A DNA stretch of 30,286 nt from Oscillibacter sp. Its GTDB lineage: Bacteria; Bacillota; Clostridia; Oscillospirales; Oscillospiraceae. A program made the position numbers and the translations under genes. Below the pieces are notes generated by a model. The model saw only the letters and a program-made list of their open reading frames with translations. It was not told where the DNA came from and ran no database searches. Position 1 is the first letter of the stretch. Each line of letters opens with the position of its first letter. Below, in pieces: positions 23,393-29,122 of this stretch. Where the stretch lies: NCBI GenBank assembly GCA_003522105.1, contig DPGF01000126.1:1-30286 (forward strand), given 5' to 3'.

Positions 23393-23600
23393 ACACTTGC
23401 GGCCTGAGAAGTGTAAATTGTCACGCGCATGGAAATCGGCGAAGCGCCGCCGGTGGCGGATGAAGCGAGCCGGTTTCGAGGAAGTGGCACGATTGGCACG
23501 CCCGAAAGGGCGCGGGAGTCGTAATGCCACGACGGTAACGTCAGAATTTACGATTCAAATTGATTTCGCGTCTGCGGACGCGAAAGGTTGCGGTGCTATG
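23393..23600 (+). ncRNA. Candidate structured RNA or small repeat element of unknown function
   Basis: About 200 bases without a convincing gene but with a dense chain of hairpins. ACACTT/AAGTGT spans 23393-23414. GGCG/CGCC is at 23438-23448 and CCGCC/GGCGG at 23447-23459. GTGGCA/TGCCAC (23484-23489 with 23525-23530) encloses CGCCC-GAAA-GGGCG (23499-23512). GACG-GTAA-CGTC is at 23531-23542, and a 9-bp TTTCGCGTC/GACGCGAAA hairpin at 23564-23585. GTAAATT (23413-23419) and AATTTAC (23545-23551) are inverted and could close the whole structure or be terminal repeats of a miniature element. Strand is assumed plus because a strong terminator follows. A 31-codon frame starting at 23430 has no ribosome site. 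I do not recognise an Rfam family. Confidence 0.45.
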
Positions 23601-23601
23601 G

Positions 23602-23645
23602 AAAAGGGCAGGGAGTGCAAATTTTGCATTCCCTGCCCCTTTTTT
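23602..23645. terminator. Strong terminator upstream of padR
   Basis: Arms of about 20 bp (23602-23621 with 23623-23644) with one GU pair and one extra C, flanked by AAAA and TTTTTT. It would end any RNA from the structured region just before the padR promoter. Confidence 0.85.
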
Positions 23646-23648
23646 CTA

Positions 23649-23677
23649 TTGACAGACTGCGCGCGGTGTGATAGCTT
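23649..23677 (+). promoter_or_regulatory. Promoter of padR-DUF2812
   Basis: A perfect -35 TTGACA (23649-23654), a 17-base spacer and a weak -10 TAGCTT (23672-23677). The weak -10 touches the first TATCGG repeat. Confidence 0.6.
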
Positions 23678-23712
23678 ATCGGTAGACGATATATCGGCTT
23701 CCGTTATATCGG
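23677..23712. promoter_or_regulatory. Probable PadR operator with three 15-base-spaced repeats
   Basis: TATCGG occurs at 23677, 23692 and 23707, exactly 15 bases apart. The first copy is part of a perfect inverted repeat TATCG-N5-CGATA (23677-23691), and CGATATATCG is itself a palindrome. The block covers the -10 and transcription start of the padR gene, so autoregulation by PadR is likely. Confidence 0.65.
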
Positions 23713-23734
23713 GAGGCGAAAGGAGAGACGCGAC

Positions 23735-24049
23735 ATGGGAACGACGGCACTGACCGAAGCGGTCTTTTATATCCTGCTCTCGCTCGACGCGCCGCTGCAC
23801 GGCTACGGCATCATGCAGAATGTGGAAAGCCTGAGCGGCGGGCGCGTGCGCCTTGCCGCGGGAACGCTCTACGGCGCGCTGGCAACGCTCACCGAGCGCG
23901 GCTGGATCGTGTCGCTCGGCGACGAGAGCGAGGGGCGCAAGAAGGAATATCAGATCACGCCCGCGGGGCGCGAGGCCGTGCGCGCGGAGCTGCGCAGACT
24001 GCACGAGCTGACGCAAAACGGCGACAAGCTGACGGAAAACTGGAACTGA
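23735..24049 (+). CDS. PadR family transcriptional regulator
   Basis: This is a 104-residue winged-helix repressor. The N-terminal half contains the PadR pattern APLHGYGIMQNVE, then GTLYGALATLTERGWI, in which the recognition helix and wing lie, and GRKKEYQITPAGRE. It is the short PadR type (subfamily 2), a winged helix with a single C-terminal helix for dimerisation. GGCGAAAGGAG lies 12 bases upstream of the ATG. The next gene, a DUF2812 membrane protein, starts 14 bases downstream; this pair is a recurring Firmicutes module and the PadR probably controls both through the repeats at 23677-23712. The inducing signal is unknown. Confidence 0.93.
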   Translation: MGTTALTEAVFYILLSLDAPLHGYGIMQNVESLSGGRVRLAAGTLYGALATLTERGWIVSLGDESEGRKKEYQITPAGREAVRAELRRLHELTQNGDKLTENWN

Positions 24050-24063
24050 AAGGAGGACATACC

Positions 24064-24681
24064 ATGGCGAAGGACAAAAAGACAAGGCTGCATCTGTCGA
24101 GCTATGCCATTGACCCCGAGCGGATCGAAAGACAGGCGAACGAAATGGCGAAAGAGGGCTGGCTTCTTGAAAAATTCGGCTCGCTGTTTTCCACCTACCG
24201 CCGCGGCGCGCCGAACGAATACGAGTATCGCGTGCAGGTGAAGGAAGCGGGCATAGACCGCCTTACCTACATCGCGGAGCTTACAGAGTTTGGCATTGAA
24301 GAGGTCGGCAGCGTGGGCGACCTGCTCGTTCTGCGCAAAAAGGCAGACGGCACGCCTTTTGATCTGTACTCAGACCTTGACTCCCTCATCGCCCAGCAGA
24401 AAAAAGCCGTGCGCTACCTGCGCGCGGGTCTGATCATGAGCTTTTTCTGGGGGAGCAGTATGCTGATGAATATTCTAACGACGCTGATGAATGCGAACGT
24501 GATTGGTAAGTATGCGGGCATGGCCGCCATAAATTTCAGTACAGTGCAGGTGCTGATGCTTACAGCGGCATCTCTTCTCCTGCTTGTGTGCATTGTGGGG
24601 CTTGTCGACTGCCCGCGGGGACTGCGCCGCGCGAAACGGAAGATCGCATCGCTCGAGGCCGAGCGCGTGATTCAGGAGTAA
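24064..24681 (+). CDS. DUF2812 membrane protein
   Basis: This is a 205-residue protein with an N-terminal cytoplasmic DUF2812 domain (about 1-105, with DPERIERQANEMAKEGW and the YEYRVQV strand). Two transmembrane helices follow at about 121-141 and 161-181, and a basic C-terminal tail ends the protein. DUF2812 proteins commonly accompany PadR regulators and their function is not established; a role in envelope stress is only a guess. AAAGGAGGA lies about 7 bases upstream of the ATG. It is co-transcribed with padR. No terminator is seen between it and the nudC promoter. Confidence 0.88.
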   Translation: MAKDKKTRLHLSSYAIDPERIERQANEMAKEGWLLEKFGSLFSTYRRGAPNEYEYRVQVKEAGIDRLTYIAELTEFGIEEVGSVGDLLVLRKKADGTPFDLYSDLDSLIAQQKKAVRYLRAGLIMSFFWGSSMLMNILTTLMNANVIGKYAGMAAINFSTVQVLMLTAASLLLLVCIVGLVDCPRGLRRAKRKIASLEAERVIQE

Positions 24682-24687
24682 GGTATC

Positions 24688-24716
24688 TTGCAAAATGCCG
24701 CCGGGCGTTGTACAAT
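24688..24716 (+). promoter_or_regulatory. Promoter of nudC
   Basis: The -35 TTGCAA (24688-24693), a 17-base spacer and the -10 TACAAT (24711-24716), starting 7 bases after the DUF2812 stop codon. Confidence 0.75.
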
Positions 24717-24755
24717 ATCTCGTCGAAAGAAACAACGACCGGGAGGAAAGCCGAC

Positions 24756-25619
24756 ATGATCCAGGATATCGAGCCAAAGCACCTTTTTAATGAGTGGAAG
24801 AAGAACGCCGTGCCGAAGAAGAGCAGCGCCGTGGTGCAGTTCCGCGGGCAGGATCTTCTCTGCCGCATCGACGAGAACGGACTGAAATTCCCCGTGCGCT
24901 CGATATTTGCAGAGCCCGACGAGGCGTTTACCTATCTCTTTGAACTCGACGGGCGGGAGTATTACCTGCTCTTTGACGAGAAAGAGCGCGCAATTGAGGG
25001 CTATTCCTATCGGGGCATCGGCCTTCTCCGCACGGAAAAGCCCAAGGAGCTCGCCTATGCGGCGGTCAGCGCGTGGCATCTGTGCTCGTGGTATCGCAGC
25101 GCGCGCTATTGCGGCTGCTGCGGGGAAAAGCTCGTCCACGACGAAAATGAGCGCATGATGCGCTGTCCCAAGTGCGGCAACATGATCTTCCCGCGCATCA
25201 ACCCCTCGGTCATCGTGGCGGTGACGCACGGGGACTACCTGCTGCTCACAAAGTACGCCAACCGCCCCGGCGCGACACGCACGGCGCTCGTTGCGGGCTT
25301 TACCGAGTTTGCCGAGAGCTTTGAGCAGACCGTGCGCCGCGAGGTGATGGAGGAGGTCGGGCTCAAGGTCAAGGACCTGCGCTATTACCGCTGCCAGCCC
25401 TGGGGCATCAGCGGCAACATCATGATGGGCTACTGGTGCAGACTCGACGGCGACGACGATACGATCCATCTCGACAACTTTGAGCTGGCGGACGGCGCGT
25501 GGGTCAGCCGCGAGGAACTGCGAGAGAACTATACGGGCAACGGCATCGCCCTCACCTCGGAGATGATCGCCGAATTTGCCGCCGGCAGAGACCCCTACAG
25601 CCTGGAAGCGAAAAACTAA
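24756..25619 (+). CDS. nudC: NAD(H) pyrophosphatase NudC type
   Basis: This is a 287-residue Nudix hydrolase that splits NADH or NAD to NMN(H) and AMP and in some bacteria removes NAD caps from RNA. A zinc ribbon is formed by CGCC (Cys119, 122) and CPKC (Cys137, 140). The Nudix box is complete: Gly181, Glu187, Arg195-Glu196, Glu199-Glu200, Gly202. Downstream, where NudC usually has SQPWPFPxS, this protein reads CQPWGISGN, so the QPW core is kept but the rest differs. The ATG has GGGAGGA about 8 bases upstream. An IS200-type element begins 3 bases after the stop, and it may have removed the native terminator. Confidence 0.9.
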   Translation: MIQDIEPKHLFNEWKKNAVPKKSSAVVQFRGQDLLCRIDENGLKFPVRSIFAEPDEAFTYLFELDGREYYLLFDEKERAIEGYSYRGIGLLRTEKPKELAYAAVSAWHLCSWYRSARYCGCCGEKLVHDENERMMRCPKCGNMIFPRINPSVIVAVTHGDYLLLTKYANRPGATRTALVAGFTEFAESFEQTVRREVMEEVGLKVKDLRYYRCQPWGISGNIMMGYWCRLDGDDDTIHLDNFELADGAWVSREELRENYTGNGIALTSEMIAEFAAGRDPYSLEAKN

Positions 25620-25623
25620 TCAT

Positions 25624-25645
25624 AACCACCAGTAAACTGGTGGTT
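25624..25645. repeat. Right-end hairpin of the IS200-type element
   Basis: Perfect 10-bp arms with an AA loop, 5 bases beyond the nudC stop. Its top resembles the left-end hairpin: both end CCAGT/ACTGG. Confidence 0.8.
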
Positions 25646-25651
25646 TGGTCC

Positions 25652-25694
25652 GCCCCTAAAAGGGGCTATTACGACCGTAGCCCCTGAAAGGGGC
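25652..25694. repeat. Twin GCCCCT/AGGGGC hairpins inside the right end
   Basis: Two hairpins with identical stems GCCCCT/AGGGGC: 25652-25666 with an AAA loop and 25680-25694 with a GAA loop. They lie between tnpA and the right-end hairpin. They could be transposition sites or part of a right-end RNA. Confidence 0.7.
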
Positions 25695-25698
25695 GTTG

Positions 25699-25720
25699 AA
25701 GGTTTGACACCGCATTACCA
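25699..25720 (+). repeat. Subterminal repeat of the IS200-type element, right copy
   Basis: AAGGTTTG followed by AC and ACCGCATTACCA. The same segments occur in opposite orientation at 26261-26283, with GCG in place of AC. In tnpA mRNA the 5' leader and this 3' region would be complementary over about 20 bases. Confidence 0.75.
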
Positions 25721-25727
25721 TTTCAGG

Positions 25728-25753
25728 CAGCCGCTTCAAGCGGCTGTCTTTTT
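25728..25753 (+). terminator. Plus-strand terminator inside the IS, downstream of tnpA
   Basis: CAGCCGC-TTCAA-GCGGCTG (25728-25746) followed by TCTTTTT on the plus strand. It faces transcription arriving from nudC and could shield tnpA from antisense read-in or serve as the nudC terminator. Confidence 0.75.
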
Positions 25754-26243
25754 ATGCCTTCTTATTCTTGTCACCCGTAAACGGGTCTGCATATTCTTTG
25801 ATGCTGATCTGATCCGCAGCGTAATCCTCCTCAAGTTGATTTCGGATATACTCCGCTATGATCTTTTTGTTGCGCCCCACAGTATCCACATAGTATCCTC
25901 TGCACCAAAAATTCCTCGACCCATACTTGTACTTCAAATTCGCGTGCCTGTCGAAGATCATCAAACTGCTCTTTCCCTTGAGAAATCCCATGAACTGTGC
26001 TACACTTAAGTACGGCGGGATGCTCACCAGCATATGTATGTGGTCTATGCACGCCTCTGCCTCCAGTATTTCCACGTTCTTTTGCTTGCACAAGGTCCGC
26101 AGTATTTCTCCTATGTCTTTCTTCAACTGCCCATAGATCTCTTTTCTGCGGTACTTCGGTGCGAATACGATGTGATACTGACAACGGTATCTTGAATGTG
26201 ATGTGCTCTTTATTTCGTTTCTTTCGTCTTTTTTAAATTGCAT
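25752..26243 (-). CDS. tnpA: IS200-type transposase TnpA (Y1 HUH)
   Basis: This is a 163-residue Y1 transposase that cuts and joins single-stranded DNA at the element ends. The HUH motif is His68-Ile-His70 (DHIHMLVSIPP), and the catalytic tyrosine is probably Tyr132 in the IIAEYIRNQ helix. The N-terminal YRCQYHIVFAPKYRR and the FWCRGYYVDTVG block match the family. Length is typical and there is no frameshift. The Shine-Dalgarno AGGAGG lies 5 bases upstream of the ATG but is buried in a perfect 15-bp hairpin, so translation is probably kept low, as described for Salmonella IS200. Confidence 0.95.
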   Translation of the reverse strand: MQFKKDERNEIKSTSHSRYRCQYHIVFAPKYRRKEIYGQLKKDIGEILRTLCKQKNVEILEAEACIDHIHMLVSIPPYLSVAQFMGFLKGKSSLMIFDRHANLKYKYGSRNFWCRGYYVDTVGRNKKIIAEYIRNQLEEDYAADQISIKEYADPFTGDKNKKA

Positions 26244-26310
26244 AAAACCTCCTATTGCTCTGGTAATGCGGTCGCCAAACCTTTACCAGTATACCGCAAT
26301 AGGAGGTTTT
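26244..26310 (-). promoter_or_regulatory. Hairpin hiding the tnpA ribosome binding site
   Basis: Perfect 15-bp arms AAAACCTCCTATTGC/GCAATAGGAGGTTTT (26244-26258 with 26296-26310) plus an inner 7-bp stem CTGGTAA/TTACCAG (26260-26266 with 26283-26289). The arm next to the ATG contains the Shine-Dalgarno sequence. It also contains the left copy of the subterminal repeat (26261-26283). Confidence 0.8.
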
Positions 26311-26334
26311 ACTCATGCTAAAGCTATTTTTCTT

Positions 26335-26353
26335 CCCCCAGTAGAACTGGGGG
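26335..26353. repeat. Left-end hairpin of the IS200-type element
   Basis: 8-bp arms CCCCCAGT/ACTGGGGG with an AGA loop. It shares the CCAGT/ACTGG top with the right-end hairpin. Confidence 0.8.
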
Positions 26354-26382
26354 TTTATTTCCACGCCTTAAGGCGCCAAAAC

Positions 26383-26418
26383 AAAAAACATCTGTCTCGG
26401 CCGAGACAGACGTTTTTT
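26383..26418. terminator. Terminator downstream of the right-end envelope operon
   Basis: 10-bp stem TCTGTCTCGG/CCGAGACAGA with no loop bases beyond the centre, flanked by AAAAAA and TTTTTT. It lies 10 bases after the stop of the last operon gene on the minus strand. It works symmetrically in both directions. Confidence 0.88.
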
Positions 26419-26427
26419 CTATGGATT

Positions 26428-26961
26428 TCAGATGAGACCGACTGACAGCAGACGCATATTGTCCCACTGACAAAGCGCGCGGAGCGCTCCGCTTTTGTAC
26501 TCGTACAGCGTGCACGGATCCCACCAGTTGACATTGAGCTTAACAAAGGCAAAGTAGCGCTGGCCGTTCACGACGATGATCTGAAAATCGAAGATCGCGT
26601 GGTCGATCTGATCGGCGGCAGCGTGCATCATGGCGATCATCGTCTCGTCGGGTTCAACGACATTGCCGACAGAATCATAGAGCGTGGTGGCGACAAGTGT
26701 GTTGACCCTGTGAGAGTGAAGCGCGGAGGTGTCAAAGTCTGCGTAGTCGGCGGTGTAAAAGACTGCGCTGTCGGGCGTGAAAGCATCGCAGCGGCGGCTT
26801 TTGCCGCTTGCATAGACCGTTTCATAGATGTAGGCGGCGTCCTGCTCGCCGGTTGGTTTCAGCGCGACGTGCAGGATCGGCTCGTCGGATTCGTTCCGGA
26901 CGAAGAAAAGCAGCGCAAGACACAATGCGAAGCTGAGCAGCGCGGCAAATATGCGTTTCAT
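26428..26961 (-). CDS. Small secreted or membrane-anchored hypothetical protein
   Basis: This is a 177-residue protein that starts with MKRIFAALLSFALCLALLFF, a signal-peptide or single-helix anchor; a lipobox is not clear. The rest is soluble and extracytoplasmic, rich in aspartate and aromatic residues, with the segment ADQIDHAIFDFQIIVVNG near residues 120-137. I do not recognise a family. The ATG at 26961 has AAGGAGG 9 bases upstream. It is the last gene of the operon with the VanZ-type protein, 25 bases after its stop, and ends at a strong terminator. Confidence 0.85.
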   Translation of the reverse strand: MKRIFAALLSFALCLALLFFVRNESDEPILHVALKPTGEQDAAYIYETVYASGKSRRCDAFTPDSAVFYTADYADFDTSALHSHRVNTLVATTLYDSVGNVVEPDETMIAMMHAAADQIDHAIFDFQIIVVNGQRYFAFVKLNVNWWDPCTLYEYKSGALRALCQWDNMRLLSVGLI

Positions 26962-26986
26962 CGTAAGCCTCCTTGCGATCCGGCAA

Positions 26987-28417
26987 TCAGAAGAGCGCGG
27001 GAACGTAGTCCACCGCGTCGGCGATGCCGCTTGCCTGACCGGAGAGCGACAGCTCGAAGCGATAGACCGGCTGGTAGAAGCCCTTGGAATCGGAGAGGTA
27101 ATCGAGCGTACAGGAGCGCACCTCGATGTGTTGGACGCTCTGCGCGAACCACGCGCCGTCAAAGCTCTTGCCCGATTGCAGTGCGGCGAGCGCCTGCGCG
27201 GGGGAGAGAATAGGCTCTTCGCGCACGGGCGCGAGCGTGGTGATGCGGTTTTCGAGCCGCGAGAGCGTCGATTGACCGTCGCCTTGTGTTCTCAGATCAC
27301 AGGTGAGCGTACCGTGGAGGAAGCCTCCCTCCGTGGGGAGAAGATCGGCGGAGAACACCGCGCGGTAAGAGGTCTCGCCATACGGCGAGAGCGTGAACGC
27401 GGCGTCGGCGGGGACGGAGAAGCCAAAGTTGTCGAGCGTTTCGCGCAGCATGTCCTCTGTGACACCAGACGCGGGCGCATCGAAAACGGGCGTGTGATCG
27501 CGCCCAAAGCTGTATTCCCACGTGCCGTCGTGCAGCGTGACGTTCAGAAAATCGCCGGTGGAGTGGTTCATGTAGAACGCGGTGTCGTCGTAGTAATCAA
27601 TGTCCGGAAATTCGACGCCGTGCGCGGCGGCAAATTCCGCGGCGAAGCGGTCGGCGTCCGCGTTGCCGAGCGCCTGAGATCGATAGACCCAGGCGGTCTT
27701 GCTGTCCTCGTCGAGCGCAAAGTCGACCGACCAGCGGACGGCGCTCAAATCCGCCGTCGTGAAGGCGGCGTCGCGCAGGTTGCCGTAGGGCTGTGCGGCG
27801 TAGGAAATGAAAATGGCGGATAGTGCGAGCGCGAACGCGGCGGGCAGCGCGCAGTAGCGCGGCCACGTCCTGCTCTTTTGGCGCAGTGCGAGCACAAACA
27901 TCGCCGTGCACCAGCCGAGCATCGCGCCGAGCGTGTTGGTGAAGAGGTCGTCCACATCGCACATGCCGCGCCCGGTGAAAAACTGCGACAGCTCGATCAG
28001 GAGCGAAACGCCGAAGCCCGCGCCGAGGGCTGCGTACCACTTGCGAAATGGCTTAGCGAGCAGCGGCAGCAGAAATCCCAGCGGGACGAAGAGCGCGATG
28101 TTGAGCAGCACGTTGAGCCAGATTTGCAGCGTGAAGCGCTGGTACGCCTCGCGCCAGGCAAGGAAAAGCTGCAAATTGCACTGCCGCGCGGCGAATTCAT
28201 TCGGCTCGCTGCGCAGCAGCGTGACGAAGACCGTGACCGCCGCCCAGCCAACAAGCAGCAGCGCGCAGACCGCCTTTCCCCACGGGAAGCGGCGGCCCTG
28301 CCTGCGGCAGACGGCGTAGCAAACGGCCAGAATAAGACCGCAGACGAGCGCGGCGGGCACGGCAAAGCGCATGCCGCGCTGCAAAAGATAAAAAAGATAG
28401 GAAACAAAGTCGTGCAT
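26987..28417 (-). CDS. VanZ-family membrane protein with a large extracytoplasmic C-terminal domain
   Basis: This is a 476-residue protein. The first 210 residues are a VanZ-type membrane domain with helices at about 18-37, 48-68, 100-120, 130-146, 158-178 and 188-207. It shows the family patterns LNVLLNIALFVPLGFLLP and IELSQFFTGRGMCDVDDL. VanZ-like proteins confer low-level teicoplanin resistance in enterococci, but most homologues have no known role. Residues 211-476 form a predicted extracytoplasmic region without hydrophobic stretches, not part of the usual VanZ length (about 150-200). This region resembles no family I can name. The ATG has GGGAGGG 6 bases upstream. It lies 23 bases downstream of the amidase gene in a four-gene operon. 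Confidence 0.85.
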   Translation of the reverse strand: MHDFVSYLFYLLQRGMRFAVPAALVCGLILAVCYAVCRRQGRRFPWGKAVCALLLVGWAAVTVFVTLLRSEPNEFAARQCNLQLFLAWREAYQRFTLQIWLNVLLNIALFVPLGFLLPLLAKPFRKWYAALGAGFGVSLLIELSQFFTGRGMCDVDDLFTNTLGAMLGWCTAMFVLALRQKSRTWPRYCALPAAFALALSAIFISYAAQPYGNLRDAAFTTADLSAVRWSVDFALDEDSKTAWVYRSQALGNADADRFAAEFAAAHGVEFPDIDYYDDTAFYMNHSTGDFLNVTLHDGTWEYSFGRDHTPVFDAPASGVTEDMLRETLDNFGFSVPADAAFTLSPYGETSYRAVFSADLLPTEGGFLHGTLTCDLRTQGDGQSTLSRLENRITTLAPVREEPILSPAQALAALQSGKSFDGAWFAQSVQHIEVRSCTLDYLSDSKGFYQPVYRFELSLSGQASGIADAVDYVPALF

Positions 28418-28440
28418 GAGATCCCTCCCGATTTGATTTC

Positions 28441-29121
28441 TCAGTTGGTTTCACCGTTCGCGGTTTTGTCCTCTTCGATGCGCGCGCTCACGTCCTCGCG
28501 GAAGGCGAGCCACGCATCTTCGTTTTCCACATAGTATTTGGGGCAGATCTTGCCCGTCACGTCGTAGTGTCGAATGACGTCTTTGGCGGGGTCAAGATCG
28601 AACGTCTCGCAGAGCCACGCGACGAGTTGTTCAAGGCTCTCCATCGTCGCATCGTTAAACTCGCCCGTCTCATCGGCGTGGCAGACCTCGATGGACACGG
28701 TGTAGTCGTTCGCGGTGTTCGAGCAGTAGGCGATCTCCGTCAGCGGCACGCACTGCAAAATTTCACCCTCTAGCCCGACGACAAAATGCGCGCTCGCGTA
28801 GGTCTCGTGCGTCAGCGCGAGGTTGGCGAAAAAGCTGCGGTTTGCCGCGGCGCTCGTGCCGGGATTGCCGACATAGTGCACCACCACGCCGGAAATTTCC
28901 CTAAGCGGCGTGCCGGGGCGGGAGTATTCGTTGAGGGGCAGATAGTCGACCGTGACGAAGTCCGGCACGCTGACATTCGAACCGGGGAGATTCCGGTGCG
29001 AGAGCGCATAGCGCAGCTTCACGCCGCCGAGAACAAGCAAAACGAGCGCGAGCAGGACGAGAAATGCTTTCTTACTCCCGGTGCGGCGGCGCCTGCGCCG
29101 CCGCTTTGTTTTTTCTGCCAT
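28441..29121 (-). CDS. Membrane-anchored N-acetylmuramoyl-L-alanine amidase (Amidase_2)
   Basis: This is a 226-residue protein. It opens with a stretch of basic residues (seven arginines at 7-13), then a transmembrane anchor at about 19-36, giving an inside-out orientation. The Amidase_2 (T7 lysozyme-like) domain covers about 75-215. The zinc ligands are His82 in VVVHYVGN, His185 in IRHYDVTG and Cys193 in GKICPKYY. The domain would cut the bond between muramic acid and L-alanine in peptidoglycan. The ATG begins 1 base after the upstream stop codon, and GAGGAAAG supplies a ribosome site. Confidence 0.92.
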   Translation of the reverse strand: MAEKTKRRRRRRRTGSKKAFLVLLALVLLVLGGVKLRYALSHRNLPGSNVSVPDFVTVDYLPLNEYSRPGTPLREISGVVVHYVGNPGTSAAANRSFFANLALTHETYASAHFVVGLEGEILQCVPLTEIAYCSNTANDYTVSIEVCHADETGEFNDATMESLEQLVAWLCETFDLDPAKDVIRHYDVTGKICPKYYVENEDAWLAFREDVSARIEEDKTANGETN

Positions 29122-29122
29122 G

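Larger units (their letters stand above)
25622..26355 (-). mobile_element. IS200-type insertion sequence (IS200/IS605 family, tnpA only)
   Basis: A roughly 730-base element with a single tnpA and no tnpB. The left end, upstream of tnpA, carries the hairpin CCCCCAGT/ACTGGGGG (26335-26353). The right end carries AACCACCAGT/ACTGGTGGTT (25624-25645). These end hairpins are what single-strand HUH transposases of this family recognise. There are no target duplications, as expected. Exact boundaries cannot be set from this copy alone. It sits between the nudC stop and a terminator at 26383. tnpA is intact, so the element may be active. Confidence 0.88.

Noticed and set aside
23430..23525. A 31-codon plus-strand frame starting MEIGEAPP in the structured region
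   Set aside because: No ribosome site precedes it and the whole stretch is explained by base-paired stems.
26364..26377. Palindrome CGCCTTAAGGCG, and the segment CCTTAAGGCGCC that also occurs at 21483-21494
   Set aside because: A 12-base identity in GC-rich DNA can arise by chance and neither copy has a consistent context; it was considered as an IS target site but cannot be supported.
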